A DNA stretch of 64,000 nucleotides from Psococerastis gibbosa (GCA_963971405.1 OZ020492.1:6882001-6946000), one strand, 5' to 3'. Counted from the stretch's first letter, positions 1-12,875 are shown. Program-made: numbers and translations. The notes: a model not told the origin generated them from the letters alone.

Positions 1-328
1 GTTACCAGTCAATTTAAACGCAAGTTCAACGGGAAAGTCAGGGGCGTCATTAGGGGTCCCAGGGTGGGTCAATTGCCCCTTCTTGAGAAAAAATAAGACA
101 TTGACTCTGACTATGGGACTATGGAGGAAATCGTTACAACCAATTGTTTTAAAATGTACCTTAATGTCATCTATCCCCCTCCTGAAAAATATTGAAATGG
201 CGCCACTAGGGAAAGTCGAATTATAGACATAGGTAGCCATTGAAATTTGAAGTAGAAAGTTTGACTGCCTGTTCCCATTATGTCGCAGTATTATATGGTA
301 TACATAACACTGACATTAAATTAACTTT

Positions 329-455
329 GGTTGAAGAGGTAACCTCCTCGTCATAACCGAAATTTGAGGATTTAGAAAAACTGGTCTAGGCGGGATTCGA
401 ATCCACGATCTACGCCTAACCGGGGCGTCGTCTTAACCGCTGGACCACAAGCTCC
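329..455 (-). mobile_element. SINE-3 copy (tRNA-derived)
   Basis: The minus strand reads as a tRNA-like head with an A-box-like GTGGTCCAGCGGTTAAG, a B-box-like GGATTCGAATCC, and a stem ACGCC/GGCGT around a seven-base loop. It is followed by the family tail containing the motif TTGAAGAGGTAACCTCCTCG (plus-strand orientation). Related tails occur at 39047-39130 and 48252-48310, and a related head at 37255-37300. Confidence 0.7.
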
Positions 456-3290
456 TGCTGCCTGTTGCATGTAGACGAACTGGATTGGACAAACAATGAG
501 ACACGAAAGTGTTATAAAGACCATACTAGAAGGAACAACAGAGGCAACTAACAGACGAGGAATGCTCCAAAATTAATACATTCAACAATTAATATGAAAT
601 TGCCTCTCGTTCATTTGTGGGAGCATGCAGGGTTACAGAAGATGGAAGGGGACAGAATATAAATCTTTCTTGCGAATAAATCGTTAAATTTTGACCCGTG
701 AATAAGAAGGTTGGCCTACATAATAAATTATAACCAGCCATCAGTAGAAGTGTTTTAAAGAGAAACAACGGCACACATCTCGTTTCTAAACTAAGTACGC
801 ATTCAAGATTTTAATGATTTACTTAAGTTAGCATTTTGAGGATTTCGTCATTAGCGTAATATGCATGAGGCAATCTGCTAGATAGAATGCACCTGTTATA
901 TAACGCGAGGGTTGTAATGACCTATTACGAGGTGGTACAGATATAAATAAAAAAAATCTATTCAACTTTCAACGAAAAGACTAGTAATGAGGTTACATCT
1001 AAAAAAATATTAATGATGTCATTTCACATTAAAAACAATGAATTTTCTTCCTTTTTTTCTTTAAGAGATCTCATTTGGGGGGTGAAAACTTCCAATTAAG
1101 ACGTACGGCAATGCTTTTATAAATAAACATAAAGGTATCGTGGGGTAAAAAAAGGTGAAGAAACTCTTTCAAAAAGGGTACTGAAATGAGCAACACTATC
1201 AAAGACCAATTGTGAAGCATTATTTTTTATGGGATTCAAAAATCTCTCTTTCGCGGTTCGCATTGTCCCTTTTGAAGAAAAGACAAAAGCTTAATGAATT
1301 CTTTAAGACTCCGATCGTTTCAGTATTGAATGGAATTCTGATTTCATCGCCCCTTTTCCCCTTTCCTTGGTCAATCGAACAATAGGGGCTAACCATAGAT
1401 GTATTCATTCAATTCTTCATTTTCAAAAAGAACCCTTCTCGCCTTATGTTTCAATTTTATCAATATTTTGAACTTATTGAATTCTATTATGCCTCCTTCA
1501 TTCTGTAGCTGACTGTCTCAAAATGTTTCTTAGATTGAAGTTTTTTGTGAAACTTTTGAAACAATATGTAGACTGTATTGTTGAATCGGAAACAAGCTCA
1601 AGTCGACGCCTTATGCATTCGGCCGAAAATTGAGATTGGATGACACTCTGTACTTAATGGGCTCTTTAGCAATTAAAAGAAGAATTCAACTTCCGTAGCA
1701 AATGCCATTCAAACGCAGGCTTCTTAACGCTCATAAGAATAAGCTTTTGACGGGTTTAGCATACAGTATACTCAGTATTGTGTGGGTGAGTTTGATCCGT
1801 GCGGAAGAGCTGTGGTAAACAAAGGCGAAAAAAATAACTATGTGGTTCAAATCCCGTTATGGACTAAGGGCTGACTCTACAATGCGACCGACAAAGTATT
1901 CCATGCTCCCCTATAACACTTACAGGTCCCAATAACCTTGAACAATTGAAAAATTAGCATTCGTGTATCGGTGTACACACGTAAGAAGTGAAACTTCCTT
2001 ATGACATCATTTTTTGAGAAATGATCTACTACAATAAATTTACAACTTTACTTGGTTAAGTAAAGCTAAATTAGATAAATTTTAGGCAAAAGGCTTTTAT
2101 TATTATAACCATGTATACAAATAATTCAATTATTTTACCTTATTGTTGCTAAGATTATAATAGTATTTCATTAATTATATTAGTTGTCTGTAAGGCGGTT
2201 GTAAAGTCGGTTTACAGACGATAGTTTAACGTGACAACGCCTAAATTACTAAATTTCACTTACATAATATATGGCTGGAAAGATAAAGAAATGTGAAAAA
2301 GCCCTTAAGTTGTTTGAATTTTTGAAATACTAGTAGATAATAACGCGGCCGAAAGAGGCCTATTTTTGTTGAAAATCGTGCGCACCCCCTGACGTTTCAC
2401 ACCCTCAAAGCCAAACCCCATGCTTAATCACCACAAATATAGCATTGCCTGAAAGAGGAAAAATAGGCGAAGACATGGGTATAATTTAAACTAAAATAGG
2501 CCTTCCAAATCTGGCCAAGAAATTGCCTTACATGCAATTCAAATGGGATTGCTGGAAATGAACTTTTTCGCGTCATTTTTTAGAAATTCCACTCTAATGA
2601 AACTTTCATTGTAACCACAGTCAGCTAATACAGTATACTTCAACTTCGGAGAAAATTTAATTGAGCACAAATGGGGGGCAATGTGTGTCGGGGGAGGGGA
2701 GGGGGAGGGGGGAGTAATGTGACTCAACCAAGTGAAACAAATGTTCGCGCTTCGAAGCAAGTGACACATGCAACCAGTCCCCATGCCAATGACACTTGAA
2801 CATTTAGAATGGGGTCTTGGCAAACCAGTTTTGCCCCTCCAACAAAACCGTTTATCTGCCTCACATATTTTAAAATATAGTATGAAGCTCCCCAATAAAA
2901 TTAAACTCTTATTATATCGTTCATAATGCTAACATTTCTCATATAGGAATAATAATAAATTGTTGCGTTGCATTACACCCCTACTCGTCGGTAGGTGAAA
3001 TATAAGAAGTCCGTGTCGCGATGAACAATGAGAACGACAGAAACCACAACCTATGTTCCGAGAGTCCCTCGCTTTTGGTTTGCAAATTGAATTCGTTGGA
3101 GTGCATAGAAATTGTCTATGACATGATCTTCTTATAAACTTCCTTCGGTGCCAAGTAAGATTGTCCTCCGAGAGCAGACAATACACCACGCCTTTTTTCG
3201 TAAAGGTGGCGCCCATTTTAGGGCTTCTCCTCATAGGGGGGAGTAGCTGTCCCATACCTACCTTTCAAGGGCACTGGATAATGTTTCTTA

Positions 3291-3967
3291 TGAAATGAAA
3301 TATAATGAAATGAAATGAAATGAAATGAAATGAAATGAAATGAAATGCAATTGAATGAAAACGTCTTTATATTAGGCGAGCTTTAGCTCTAAAGGGCTAC
3401 TCTACCAGCTAACCAATTTCTGTTTACATGCCATTTTAATAATTATGCGTTAAATTATTTTCCTGAAAAACAAAAACGAAAGAAAAAAGAAGAAAAATAT
3501 ATATAATATAAGACAATACTTACTATATATATTATAAAAAAGACAATATATACTCATTCATTCACTCTCACTCATCTTAAATGTTATAATGTTGTTAGCA
3601 AGGAAATTAGAAATCACCTCCTTCTGCATTTGCCACTCAATAATAATTCTTTTTAGGTATTATACCTTAATTTAAAAGTAAGCCACATCAATTTAAAACT
3701 GATGGACTTTCTAATTATTTCATTATTTTCCCAAAGATAATTTTTTTGGGTGTATCAATATTTAGGTTCGTGCTAATTTAGAATCACTAATAATGATTTA
3801 GGGGGTTAGGGATATATATAAACGTAAAACAGTTGGATTTTATGCACTTATATACCTAATTGTTTTTCAGTTAGCATGAAAACAAGACTTTATAGTCTTA
3901 TTGTTCGCCTTTTGTTTGCAATAAAGTCGTTTTTTCATTTCATTTCATTTCATTACATTTCATTTCA
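3291..3967 (-). mobile_element. Pentanucleotide-bounded element P1
   Basis: Begins with about ten units of GAAAT and ends with five or six units of ATTTC, so the two ends form a simple inverted repeat. Next to the left array lies a 65 bp module (3348-3414) with ACGTCTTTATATTAGGCGAG and CTACTCTACCAGCTAACC. Next to the right array lies GCAATAAAGTCG. Element P2 has the same order of modules. The 3' end hairpin plus microsatellite tail resembles a LINE or SINE 3' end, so a retroposon is possible. Confidence 0.65.
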
Positions 3968-4099
3968 GTATTGCAAATTTAAACCCATATAAAGACGGAC
4001 GCTGCGGGGACCACCCCCCTCCCCCTCTGTCGGCGGCACTGAGGGCAAGATTCATTGTGCAAATTCAAGGTTCGTCCCTTCCTCTTATTTGCTTAGTAT

Positions 4100-4390
4100 C
4101 AGGGCCGGATCTAGAATGAGACCAAAGAGGGGGCTAAGATTAAATTTCGTTTTTTTTTTTTTTTGAAAAATAATTGATAAATATTGGGGTTTTACGCATT
4201 TTCTGAGCAATAACGGTTCTATATTATAGGTAATTAATACAATCGAGCACAAGGGGGGCCCGGGGGTCGCTCCAGGGAGAAAATTTGTGAAAAACAGGAC
4301 TGAAATGGTAGGGGTTTACGCATTTTGAGGACCCTAATGGGGAGGCTATAGCCCCCATAACTCCCTCCCCCCCCCCCCGTAGATCCGCGC
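4100..4390. mobile_element. MITE-like element with GCCGGATCTA ends
   Basis: Left end CAGGGCCGGATCTAGAATGA, right end near-inverse GTAGATCCGCGC after a 12-base C tract. The interior has GGGGGGCCCGGGGGTCGCTC and GGGTTTACGCATTTTGAGGA, similar to the 171 bp repeat near 51 kb. Confidence 0.5.
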
Positions 4391-4435
4391 TTGCTTACTA
4401 TAGATATAAACCGTAATTGTAATTTAATTGTAATT

Positions 4436-4655
4436 TTTGAAGGACTTTTTATGGACCCAGGCCCAATAGGTTCGGATTTTTGACTTTTATTATTATTGTT
4501 CCCTTATTAATTTTTGGCCACTGGCAAACTGGTATACGTTCTCGATGTCAACCTACACCTGCTACACGCGATAATGAACAAGCTGAGACAAGCATTGACA
4601 TTGACGCAATGAAAAAGGCGAAAGCATGACTTAACCAAGTGCAGATACGAGTCAA
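4436..4655 (+). repeat. R4 interspersed repeat copy
   Basis: TTGAAGGACTTTTTATGGAC, GCCACTGGCAAACTGGTATA, CTCGATGTCAACCTACACC, GACAAGCATTGACATTGACG and CATGACTTAACCAAGTGCAG. Same order as the copies at 33.3, 34.6 and 42.2 kb. Class unknown; followed on the minus strand (4672-4740) by a tRNA-like piece with B box GGTTCGAGTCC. Confidence 0.7.
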
Positions 4656-6410
4656 AGAGTCAAGAATTTATAAGAGCAGGACTCGAACCCGCATCTTTGT
4701 TTTAGCAGGGCAACGTTTTACCATTAGAGTATCCCTCAACTTCATCCTCTTTCTTTCGCTGACTTTTCCTTTTCCCAATTTTTCCCAATAAATCCCACAG
4801 GATATATTTTAATCAATTCGCAAAACTGGTTAAAAATCTCTTCTCAATTCTCAAACATTTGTCTCCCCCGGCTGGAAAATGAAAGGTAGAACAAAGACGA
4901 ATTCTAAAAACAATGCAGACTCTGAAAACATTTGACGGAGCATCAAGTTAAGGTGTCATTTGAATTCAGTACCGCTGCCATTCATGTTTGATTTAAATAA
5001 CTTCTTTCTCCACTGATTATTATTCATTTCTTTTGTGTAGGCGTCTACGGATTGACAGCTGAGGGGTATTCAACTGAGTCACGTGACCCTGTTAACTATA
5101 GGCAACGACAATTATTGCAAAGGGGTGCTTTTATTTTGCAAATGCAGCCATTGATATAGCCTGTGTAAGCACACTGCTATGTTGGAACAAGGAAAAACCG
5201 ATTAGGAGGCAGGGTAGCAATCTGAATGCACTCTGACTGTGAACTGTGGTCTCAGTTCCAAGTACCTGATGTCAGAATGTTCAAACTTCCAGGGTTTCCA
5301 GGTGTCTGGAAGAAAAGAAGAGTATAAATATGTCCATCGGGTACTAAGCGGGGGGGGGGGGATAAAAGAGCTTAGAGAATACTAAACATGATCCAAAAAA
5401 CTGCTTAATGTTGGAACAAGGAACAAGCGCAATACATACATACACATTTACATATATACGTACGTACGTACATACGTCACCCTCAAAACATTTTCGAACT
5501 CAGGGGAATTCAAGGATCATGGGAAACACAAAATCTCAAAGTGGAGAATTTGGTCGAACAAACTTTCACTATACTGCATATATGAGTAAAAGCAAAAAGG
5601 CAATTTTGCTGAAACAAAGCTCCATACGCGGAAATATCAGTAACACCACTGTACGAGTATATGATTGCGGGGCAAAAAATAAAAATACAATTTCAAACAG
5701 AAAAAGCAGAGTTCGCTGCAATATTTTTCAAACACTTTTGAGACAGGAAATCAAAAGGAACGACTACTCCTAACACTGTATTTATAATTCAATACTGCGA
5801 GAGGCCACAAAAGAGAAAAAAGGAGCATAATTAGAGAATCGATGTCAAGGGATAGAAGGGTGGCTCAATTGGTTAGACAACCCTTTGAATCACTGCTTTA
5901 CAATCAAGCCAAAATTATCAAAAAAATAAAATAAAAAAATTAGAAATATTTTTCAAACGGGACTGTAATCGGTGAACAAGGAAGATTCAAACCCTTTTTC
6001 CTACATCGGAACTCGCAAAGGGGAGGGGGTATCTCCCCCCGATTATATATTTTTTAAATGCACGGCTTCATATCAAAATAACAGTGGACCTTTTTAAATA
6101 ATGACTGTTGGAGTGATTTTGAAAAATTCTCCTGACGTCTTTTGATGGCTATAATAATCACTGATGTATATTCAAAGCTTTGAAATTATTTTTTCAAAGA
6201 TTTTCAAACAACAATTACTTATTTGTAGAACATCCATTATTTTTAATTGCATGGGTATAAAAATATATTAGTCATTGACCGTATGGCCTAATATCCAAGT
6301 ATATATTTTCATACCCGTTACGAAATGAAATGAAATGAAATGAAATTTGAAATGAAAGTTACTATTATCCATTTTCAAATATTCACATTCGATGTTTAAA
6401 AATAATTAAA

Positions 6411-6625
6411 ATAAATAAATAAGAACTTTTTATAGTTTCTATTACTAAGTCAACCTAGCGGAGTTAGGGCTATAAAGCCCTCCCTTACACTCAACTAGGT
6501 AGGCCCGGGACCGCCTGCTATACATGCCCTCCGAAGCATGGTCAGAAAATGTAGCCAGTGTGGGACTCGAACCAACAACCTTTCGGGTGAAAGTCAGAGT
6601 CCGTACCAGTGCGCTACATGTCTTG
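6411..6625 (-). mobile_element. SINE-1 copy (tRNA-Glu-like head), full length
   Basis: On the minus strand: tRNA-like head with A box, the TTTCACCC anticodon-loop segment and B box GGTTCGAGTCCC, then body, stem-loop with GGGCTTTATAGCCC and (TTTA)n tail. The open frame with GLEPTTFRVK is translated SINE and not a gene. Confidence 0.88.
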
Positions 6626-6689
6626 ATTTATTTAATCAAATTTATAATTATTACAAGCCGAAGTCTAATGTTGAACAGAAGAATTCGCA

Positions 6690-6772
6690 ATAAAGGGGCC
6701 GCGATTGGTCGGAAAATATATTTCCAAGCGTTTCGTCAACATCTGTGGTCAACATCTTCAGTGGAAATGACG
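6690..6772 (+). repeat. Fragment of the GTTTCGTCAACATCTG family
   Basis: AAGCGTTTCGTCAACATCTG, TGGTCAACATCTTCAGTGGA match 29455-29510. Confidence 0.6.
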
Positions 6773-8000
6773 TAGACTTCAAGAAGGCTCATCGCCTAAT
6801 TGAACCCATCAATCAGAACGCTCCTACCCTTCAAGACAAAATTGTCGAGGGGTTGACTACACTTTGAGGGTCTGGACATAGACCGCTGCTCTACTTGGGA
6901 TGTTTTTGTCAGCGACATGCCCGCCAGCCGCGGTTTTCCTTTACCATTGAAGGTAAAAGAGAGGTTAAGGAGGATCCAAGTCCGAAAGAAAAATTATTTC
7001 TGCACGTTAAGTTTCAAACTCGACCTTCCGTTACTGAGTCTAGTTCCCTACCAACTGGACTATTACGGACCATTCGTACCATTCATTCACTCAGAATCAT
7101 TAAGTTAATTAAAAATTAAACTCATTAAATTACACGAATGTGCGCACGTTACACGCCTTCCATAATTGTGGCCAATCGGTTATAGTGCCGGCCATGTTTT
7201 ATACATTAAAATGTAGAGGCACTTTCCTTCGTTCCAATGAATCCTTAATAATAGCTCTACAATCTATATATTTTCCAAGATAATGTTTTTTGTTCAAAAA
7301 TTGAATACACTGTTGGGGCATTAATGACAAGCACTCCAAAATTCACAGTTATGTATCATTGACGTTAGAAGTTGAAACATTGGACCATTACTGTTAGATG
7401 AAGGGAATTTTGAGTTAAGGGGCTGTCCCCTTAGGGAAATTCACTGTGCTCTGTCGTGGTCTATGGTCACCATTTTCTTCACTCCTTCCCGCTTCCCTTC
7501 GAAATCAAATATTGTAAACCAAATATTATTCTCTTCGTTTTTAACTTGTATCAAAGGATGCCGTCTGCTGAAGAGGGTCGCAAAAATAAGGCTTTGCTTC
7601 TGAACCTTCTCAATTAATTAACATTTTTTGGAAATTATACATATAGAAGTTTTCCCTCTTACGCCATGACACGACAAACCACTATGGGTCTTGACTGGAA
7701 TAGGATCCTATCTCCTAACCACTGCTCTATTTGGGATATTTTGGTCACGAACATTAAAAAAATAGATATAATTATATATTTTATATATAATCAGCAGCTG
7801 CGTTTTCTCCTACCATTGAAGGTACCCATTAGGGTTGGGTGGACCCAGGTCCAGCAGAAAGTATTTTCTATAAAGTCAAGCTTCGAACCTCGAGCTTCCG
7901 CTTCACAGTCTAATTCTCTACCAACTGGACTATGTAACAAATTATAGGCCTAAATAGGTAAACATAAATAACTTTCCGGAAAGCCGACATTGACATAGTC

Positions 8001-8222
8001 AGGACATGGAGAGTAGTGGCACAGACTTCGACTTTCAGCCGGAAGGTTATTGGTTCGAGTCCCACACTTGCTACATCTTCTGGCCATGCTTCGGAGGGCG
8101 GTCCCAGGCCTTCCTAGTTGAGTGTAAGAGAGGGCTTTATAGCCCTAACTCCGCTAAAAAGGCTTAGTAATAGAACAAAGAGTTATTATTCATTTATTTT
8201 TTATTTATTTATTTATTTATTT
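8001..8222 (+). mobile_element. SINE-1 copy, full length
   Basis: AGGACATGGAGAGTAGTGGC head, GACTTTCAGCC anticodon segment, GGTTCGAGTCCC B box, GGGCTTTATAGCCC stem-loop and (ATTT)n tail. A short deletion removes the ATGTAAAGCAG segment of the body. Confidence 0.88.
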
Positions 8223-9349
8223 GGAGATTAGTAGGCGGCGATTGGCTTATTCTGATAGATTTACGAATTTTTGGGGCATTTTAATCTTAATTGTCTCGAA
8301 GGTTTAATGAGTGAATCAGGCACATAATTTTAATTTTTATATTTTATCAAAAAGCTGAAAGTGAAGGACGAGTCTTTTTGATTTTCTGAAAAAATAAGCT
8401 CAATTCCATTCGACGACAGAGTAGTCGCAAACAGGAGTTGTAAATTTCGGCAACAAGCCCATTTGAACTGCAGAGACTAAATGAGGTCAGTATTGAAGCG
8501 CGAGACATGCACAGTAGTGATGAATGTTTGCAACTGTGCAACGGTCAAAATTTTGGGGCCACGGAATGTGTTGAACGGAAATCGGTAAAGTGTAAAAAAG
8601 AGCGATGGCGGCTAAGAGTAATGGGTTGGCTACAAACACGATCGAAGTGAAGGAGTAAGGCCAAATCTTTTAGTGATGGTAGCCTTCTTAATTGGGCTGC
8701 AAGAATGTTTGATTCACAAGTTGAAATATATCACACCAGTGTCAAATCCATGTCAGTTTGTGCCAAAACCTCCCTGAGAGTTCCTTTCGACAGCTACTGC
8801 TATTTCTGACCCTTGCTATTTTCTAAATTACTTTTCAAAGGGCCCATTGATATCTTCACCGTTGCTTGATCGCCATTTCTCCATCGCCTTTCTCTCTTTT
8901 TTAAATTACAAGCGTATATAAATGTATTTTTACAGATTTCAGTCCAGAGTAGGTGCTACTAAATTATATTCAGGTTTCAAAAGATTAAGGAATGGAGTAA
9001 ATAATAATATTACGACATATCAACTTGTACAAATATGTTTGAGACAAATAAATAAAGTGAATTGCATTGAATTGAATAAAACATCCCCGCCATTTTCTAC
9101 CTTAGACTTAGCCCCTCAAAGGATTGTCACGCCAGTATACGTACATCCACCCCCACGTGAGGCGACTTTTACTCGTATACTGTACCTAGGTAATCTGAAG
9201 ATAATCCCTGAAAATTGACCCCCTAAAGCTTTTGGTAATTGAATCCCAATACAAAAGTGAAATGACCTATAGAATATCTGGATATACTGAATAGAAATAA
9301 CAAGATGGTCATTCCCGGTATTAGCTTACGTACTACCTACAGATTGTAG

Positions 9350-9455
9350 AGTCTGAAAATGTTGAGTCAAGCAAGAAGGTGAAACATTACGAACCATTTT
9401 ATAAGTCAAGTTATATAAATCGTCTGCATACTGGAATAAGGGTGACATGCTGAAT
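9350..9455 (-). pseudogene. LINE reverse transcriptase scrap with YADD box
   Basis: The minus strand at 9412-9455 reads SMSPLFQYADDLYNLT, matching the catalytic box C region of non-LTR reverse transcriptases (..LFQYADD..). Downstream sequence stays open to about 9340 but shows no further conserved box that I can name. Short, so only moderately sure. Confidence 0.45.
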
Positions 9456-9737
9456 TAACGACCAAATATTAGAACCGACTTAGTATTGATTTTCTCCATA
9501 AGATCACGCAATACCACCAAAAGGGGGTAGTCTTCGAATTGACACCTTCGCTGGAATCAATCAGACCTATCGTGCTGACGTCATTACAGTAAAAGGGGAG
9601 CATTAAGAACCCAATTTAATTAATTTCCACATAATCTCAATTTAGATTATTTAATTAAAGACTTTGATTGTATAGAGAAACGTGACCCTGTTCAAATCAA
9701 ACAATTTCATCAATTTTGAAAGCCAAATTGTGAATAT

Positions 9738-10088
9738 GAAATGGAAATGAAACTTTATTTGACACGATGCTATAGCGCTATTCTTACCCATTCTTCAATT
9801 TAATTTACAATAAACCGTTTTAATTTCTCATGCAATATGGAACAAAAACAACAACTAAGTAACAGGAACGATGAAAATTATTCATAATAATTATACTAGT
9901 AACGTCTCTCCTTTTATTTTTCTGTTTTTTCTTTCTTCTTTTTTTCATGAAAATGTTATGTTACGAATGATAATAATGTGAAAAATAAAATATATCGTAA
10001 ATTGTTATTAGGTTAGCTGGTAGAGTAGCCCTTCTGGGCTAAAGCTCGCCTAATATAAAGATGTTTTACATTTCATTCATTTCATTTC
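9738..10088 (+). mobile_element. Pentanucleotide-bounded element P2
   Basis: Starts GAAATGGAAATGAAAC and ends TTTCATTCATTTCATTTC. Its right module (10011-10070) carries GGTTAGCTGGTAGAGTAGCC, the perfect hairpin AGCCCTTCTGGGCT, then AAGCTCGCCTAATATAAAGA, and matches P1 in inverted orientation. Both copies also share an A-rich GAAGAAAG stretch inside. Confidence 0.65.
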
Positions 10089-10470
10089 TCCTTCTAGCGA
10101 TTAAAAAACAAAAACGAACTCTGCAAAATAAAAAAAACACTGATATAATGCAGGTATCAATGATTTATATAAACAAAAACTAGACACCGAAAAATATAAG
10201 AAAGTACCATTTGTCACTTTGCAATAAATTTAAAACATTGTAAAATCGCAAAATGTTAATCTGAGACAAAAATGTAAATCCAAGACATGGCAGATGTATG
10301 GTTTTGACGGCGGTTGTAGGGAATTCAATTTTAAATTCAATTATCATAATTTGAAATAAGCATTTTACAATTGTTTAATGGATGCCCCCATAACCGGCTG
10401 TCAAAAGTTTTTCTTCGCGTTTCCCTTTTTATACCGTACTGTGTTATTGTAGTGCTATAGTACAGCGTTA

Positions 10471-10681
10471 TAAATAAATAATGACTTTTTGTTCTATTAC
10501 TAAGCCAACCTAGCGGAGTTAGGGCTATAAAGCCCTCTCTTGGACTCAACTATGAAGACCCGGGACCACCTGTTTTACATTCCCTCCGAAGCATGGCTAG
10601 AAAATGTAGCAAGTGTGAGACTCGAACCAACAACCTTTCGGGTGAAAGTCGGAGTCTGTACCACAACTCTACATGTCCTGA
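10471..10681 (-). mobile_element. SINE-1 copy, full length
   Basis: Minus-oriented copy with the same order: TAAATAAATA tail, stem-loop with GGGCTATAAAGCCC, body and tRNA-Glu-like head ending ACATGTCCTGA. Confidence 0.88.
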
Positions 10682-10988
10682 GTGTTATAGTTCAGTGTTA
10701 TAGTACAATGTCCAGTGCAATAGGCATTTTCATATTGCTACAGCTTTTCGGTTAAGGCTAGAGATGGGAAATTCACTTCCCGCCAAAAGCAAATATTAGT
10801 TTTTCAGGTGCCACCAGCCACGTTTACATGAAGGTGAAGCCTTAGTTAGCCGTGGCAACGATGAAAATGCGGGTGGCGACGGAAATTTTGGATGTTTTGA
10901 ATTTATAGATTATAGTAAAGTAAAATATATTTCTCCAAAAATAATTAAGGGCTGACCATTGCTAGACTACCTTTCAACAGTGCACATA

Positions 10989-11372
10989 GGCGCCCATTCC
11001 ACCGACCGGCTAGGGCTATTTACAAAAACGGTGACGTGGCAGCAGACATTCAAGACTTAGGTGGCGTTTCCACCGATCTCGCATTGCAGAATGCAAATGA
11101 CATTGACGGAAATTAGAATTTTTCTTTTTATAGAAATCTATTAAAATGTTTGTACTTAACATATCCCATGACGCCATTTTTTAATTTTATTTTGTTTCTT
11201 TGTGATTTCACTGTATGATCATTGATCAATTTTAACTATGGCATAGAGGAAAATAAACATTTCCGTCAATTCTGCAATGCGAGGTCGATGGAAACCCCGC
11301 CTAAGTCTTGAATGTCTGCTACCACGTCACTGTTTTTGTAAATAGCCCTAGCCGGTCGGTGGAATGGGCGCC
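10989..11372. mobile_element. Composite foldback MITE, copy A
   Basis: Outer arms of 71 bp (10989-11059 and 11302-11372) are inverted copies of each other, starting GGCGCCCATTCCACCGACCG. Between them lies a 242 bp inner element (11060-11301) with its own inverted ends GGCGGGGTTTCCACCGACC (one base changed on the left). TA flanks the inner element on both sides. Removing the inner part joins the outer arms into the perfect palindrome CAAGACTTAAGTCTTG. No coding capacity. Confidence 0.88.
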
Positions 11373-11722
11373 TTGCACTCAAAAATGTCAGAAGCAGGTT
11401 TTAAAACGATTTCCGTGAATAATAAATTAATAAATAATAATATATATTTTAAAATTGTCATTAACACTTAAGCTGAGATCTCTCAAAATTATGTCAAGGT
11501 GATATACACCTAGGCCAATTTCCTCATTTATTCGACAGTTGCCCATTGACCAGCCATTGAAAAGACGTGGCAGGTTGTCCCAGACATATTAGGCGGCAGC
11601 GAACGTCCCCTCTCTCCAATATAAAACTCTAGTTAAGCTCGTCCTAATTTTCTTGATTCTTGATGTATTCCAGAATAGTCTGACTTTTGACATTGGCCAC
11701 CCCTGAATCACCCCAAAATAAG

Positions 11723-11951
11723 TAATAAATAAGAACTTTTTGTACTATTACTAAGCCAATCTAGCGGAGTTAGGGCTATAAAGCCCTCTCTTACACTCAA
11801 CTAGGAAAGCCCAGTACCGCCTGCTTTACATGCCCTCCGAAGCATGACCAGAAAATGTAGGAAGCGTAGGACTCGAACCAACAAATTTTCGGGTGAAAGT
11901 CAGAGTCCGTACCACTACTCTACATGTCCTGACTCTACTCTACATGTCTTG
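11723..11951 (-). mobile_element. SINE-1 copy with duplicated head end
   Basis: Full minus-oriented copy through TACATGTCCTGA, followed directly by a second CTCTACATGTCTTGACT (to 11951). The outermost head bases are thus present twice, either a local duplication or the remnant of a second copy. Confidence 0.85.
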
Positions 11952-12355
11952 ACTGCTGTCAGTTTTAGTTGTAATTTAATACATAATTTATTAAATATTC
12001 CGTCGATCCAAATTGCAGAGGCATTTTTAAATTGTTATTTATTTAAACCCAAAAACACACCTCCTTTTATTTTATTTTATTATAAACACGAACGCAGTTA
12101 TTTACGAAGAATTTGAGTTGTGGGCGAAGGGCTAATAGTCTCGAGCCACCCTTCGACCCCTTAAAGACGCAACATGGGTCAAATTCTCTAAGCGATGCCC
12201 CCTCCCCCTCCCTCGAATTACCTCAAACGCCTTACGTTATCTGTGAGGGCGGATTTAGCGATTGTCACTTTAACAAAATATTATTCTTTCATAGAATATC
12301 CAAGCGGTTTGACGTGAAAGTCTGAAGTGCAAATCTATGTAAGGAGTGATTTTTG

Positions 12356-12513
12356 TCAGGACATGTAGAGTAGTGGTACAGACTCCGACTTTCACACGAA
12401 AGGTTGTTGATTCGAGTCCTACACTTGCTACATTTTCTGGCCATGTTTCGGATGGCATATAAAGTTATAGAACAAAAGTCAATATTTATTTATTTATTTA
12501 TCCATTTATTTAT
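12356..12513 (+). mobile_element. SINE-1 copy with internal deletion
   Basis: Complete head, then the body jumps from TTCGGATGGCATATAAAG straight to TTATAGAACAAAAGTCAATA and the TTTA tail. The stem-loop region is missing. Confidence 0.85.
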
Positions 12514-12738
12514 TTTCTATAGGTCTAGTGCAAAGTATGCAATAAGATTTTCTAATGAGGAAAGCTCATTAAATTTCATCATTTGCTTTGCATTGAGCAA
12601 CACTATATTTTATGTTCTTGTATGTGTAAAACTATTAGAGGAATAAAATAATTTCATTTCCCATTGGCTTGGTTAGCAAGAAATCAAATTTATTATTTAC
12701 CTCTCATTAAATGGAATGCGACAAAATTATGATACTAA

Positions 12739-12875
12739 CAGGGATGGATTCAGCCCATTCTTTCGGGAGGGTTAGAATAGAATAAACGCAGTTAATATGT
12801 ATTAAATTATAAGGTAATTGATTTACTTACAATAGTTTTACTAAATTTCTAAATTTGGAGGGTGCGCCTCTTTTC
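12739..12875. mobile_element. MITE-like element, CAGGGACGGATCC family, diverged
   Basis: Starts ACAGGGATGGATTCAGCCCA, interior AGAATAGAATAAACGCAGTT and TTTTACTAAATTTCTAAATT match the copy at 24544 with many differences. Confidence 0.55.

Noticed and set aside
360-455. Possible functional tRNA genes at SINE heads (also 4672-4740, 59094-59145)
   Set aside because: None gives a complete cloverleaf with paired 7-base acceptor arms; all lie in repeated families.
6524-6775. Open frames with peptides such as VGLEPTTFRVK (also near 10540, 11844, 12270, 13418, 17513, 41873)
   Set aside because: These are translations of the SINE-1 tRNA-like head; the shared peptide is the B box, not a protein domain.
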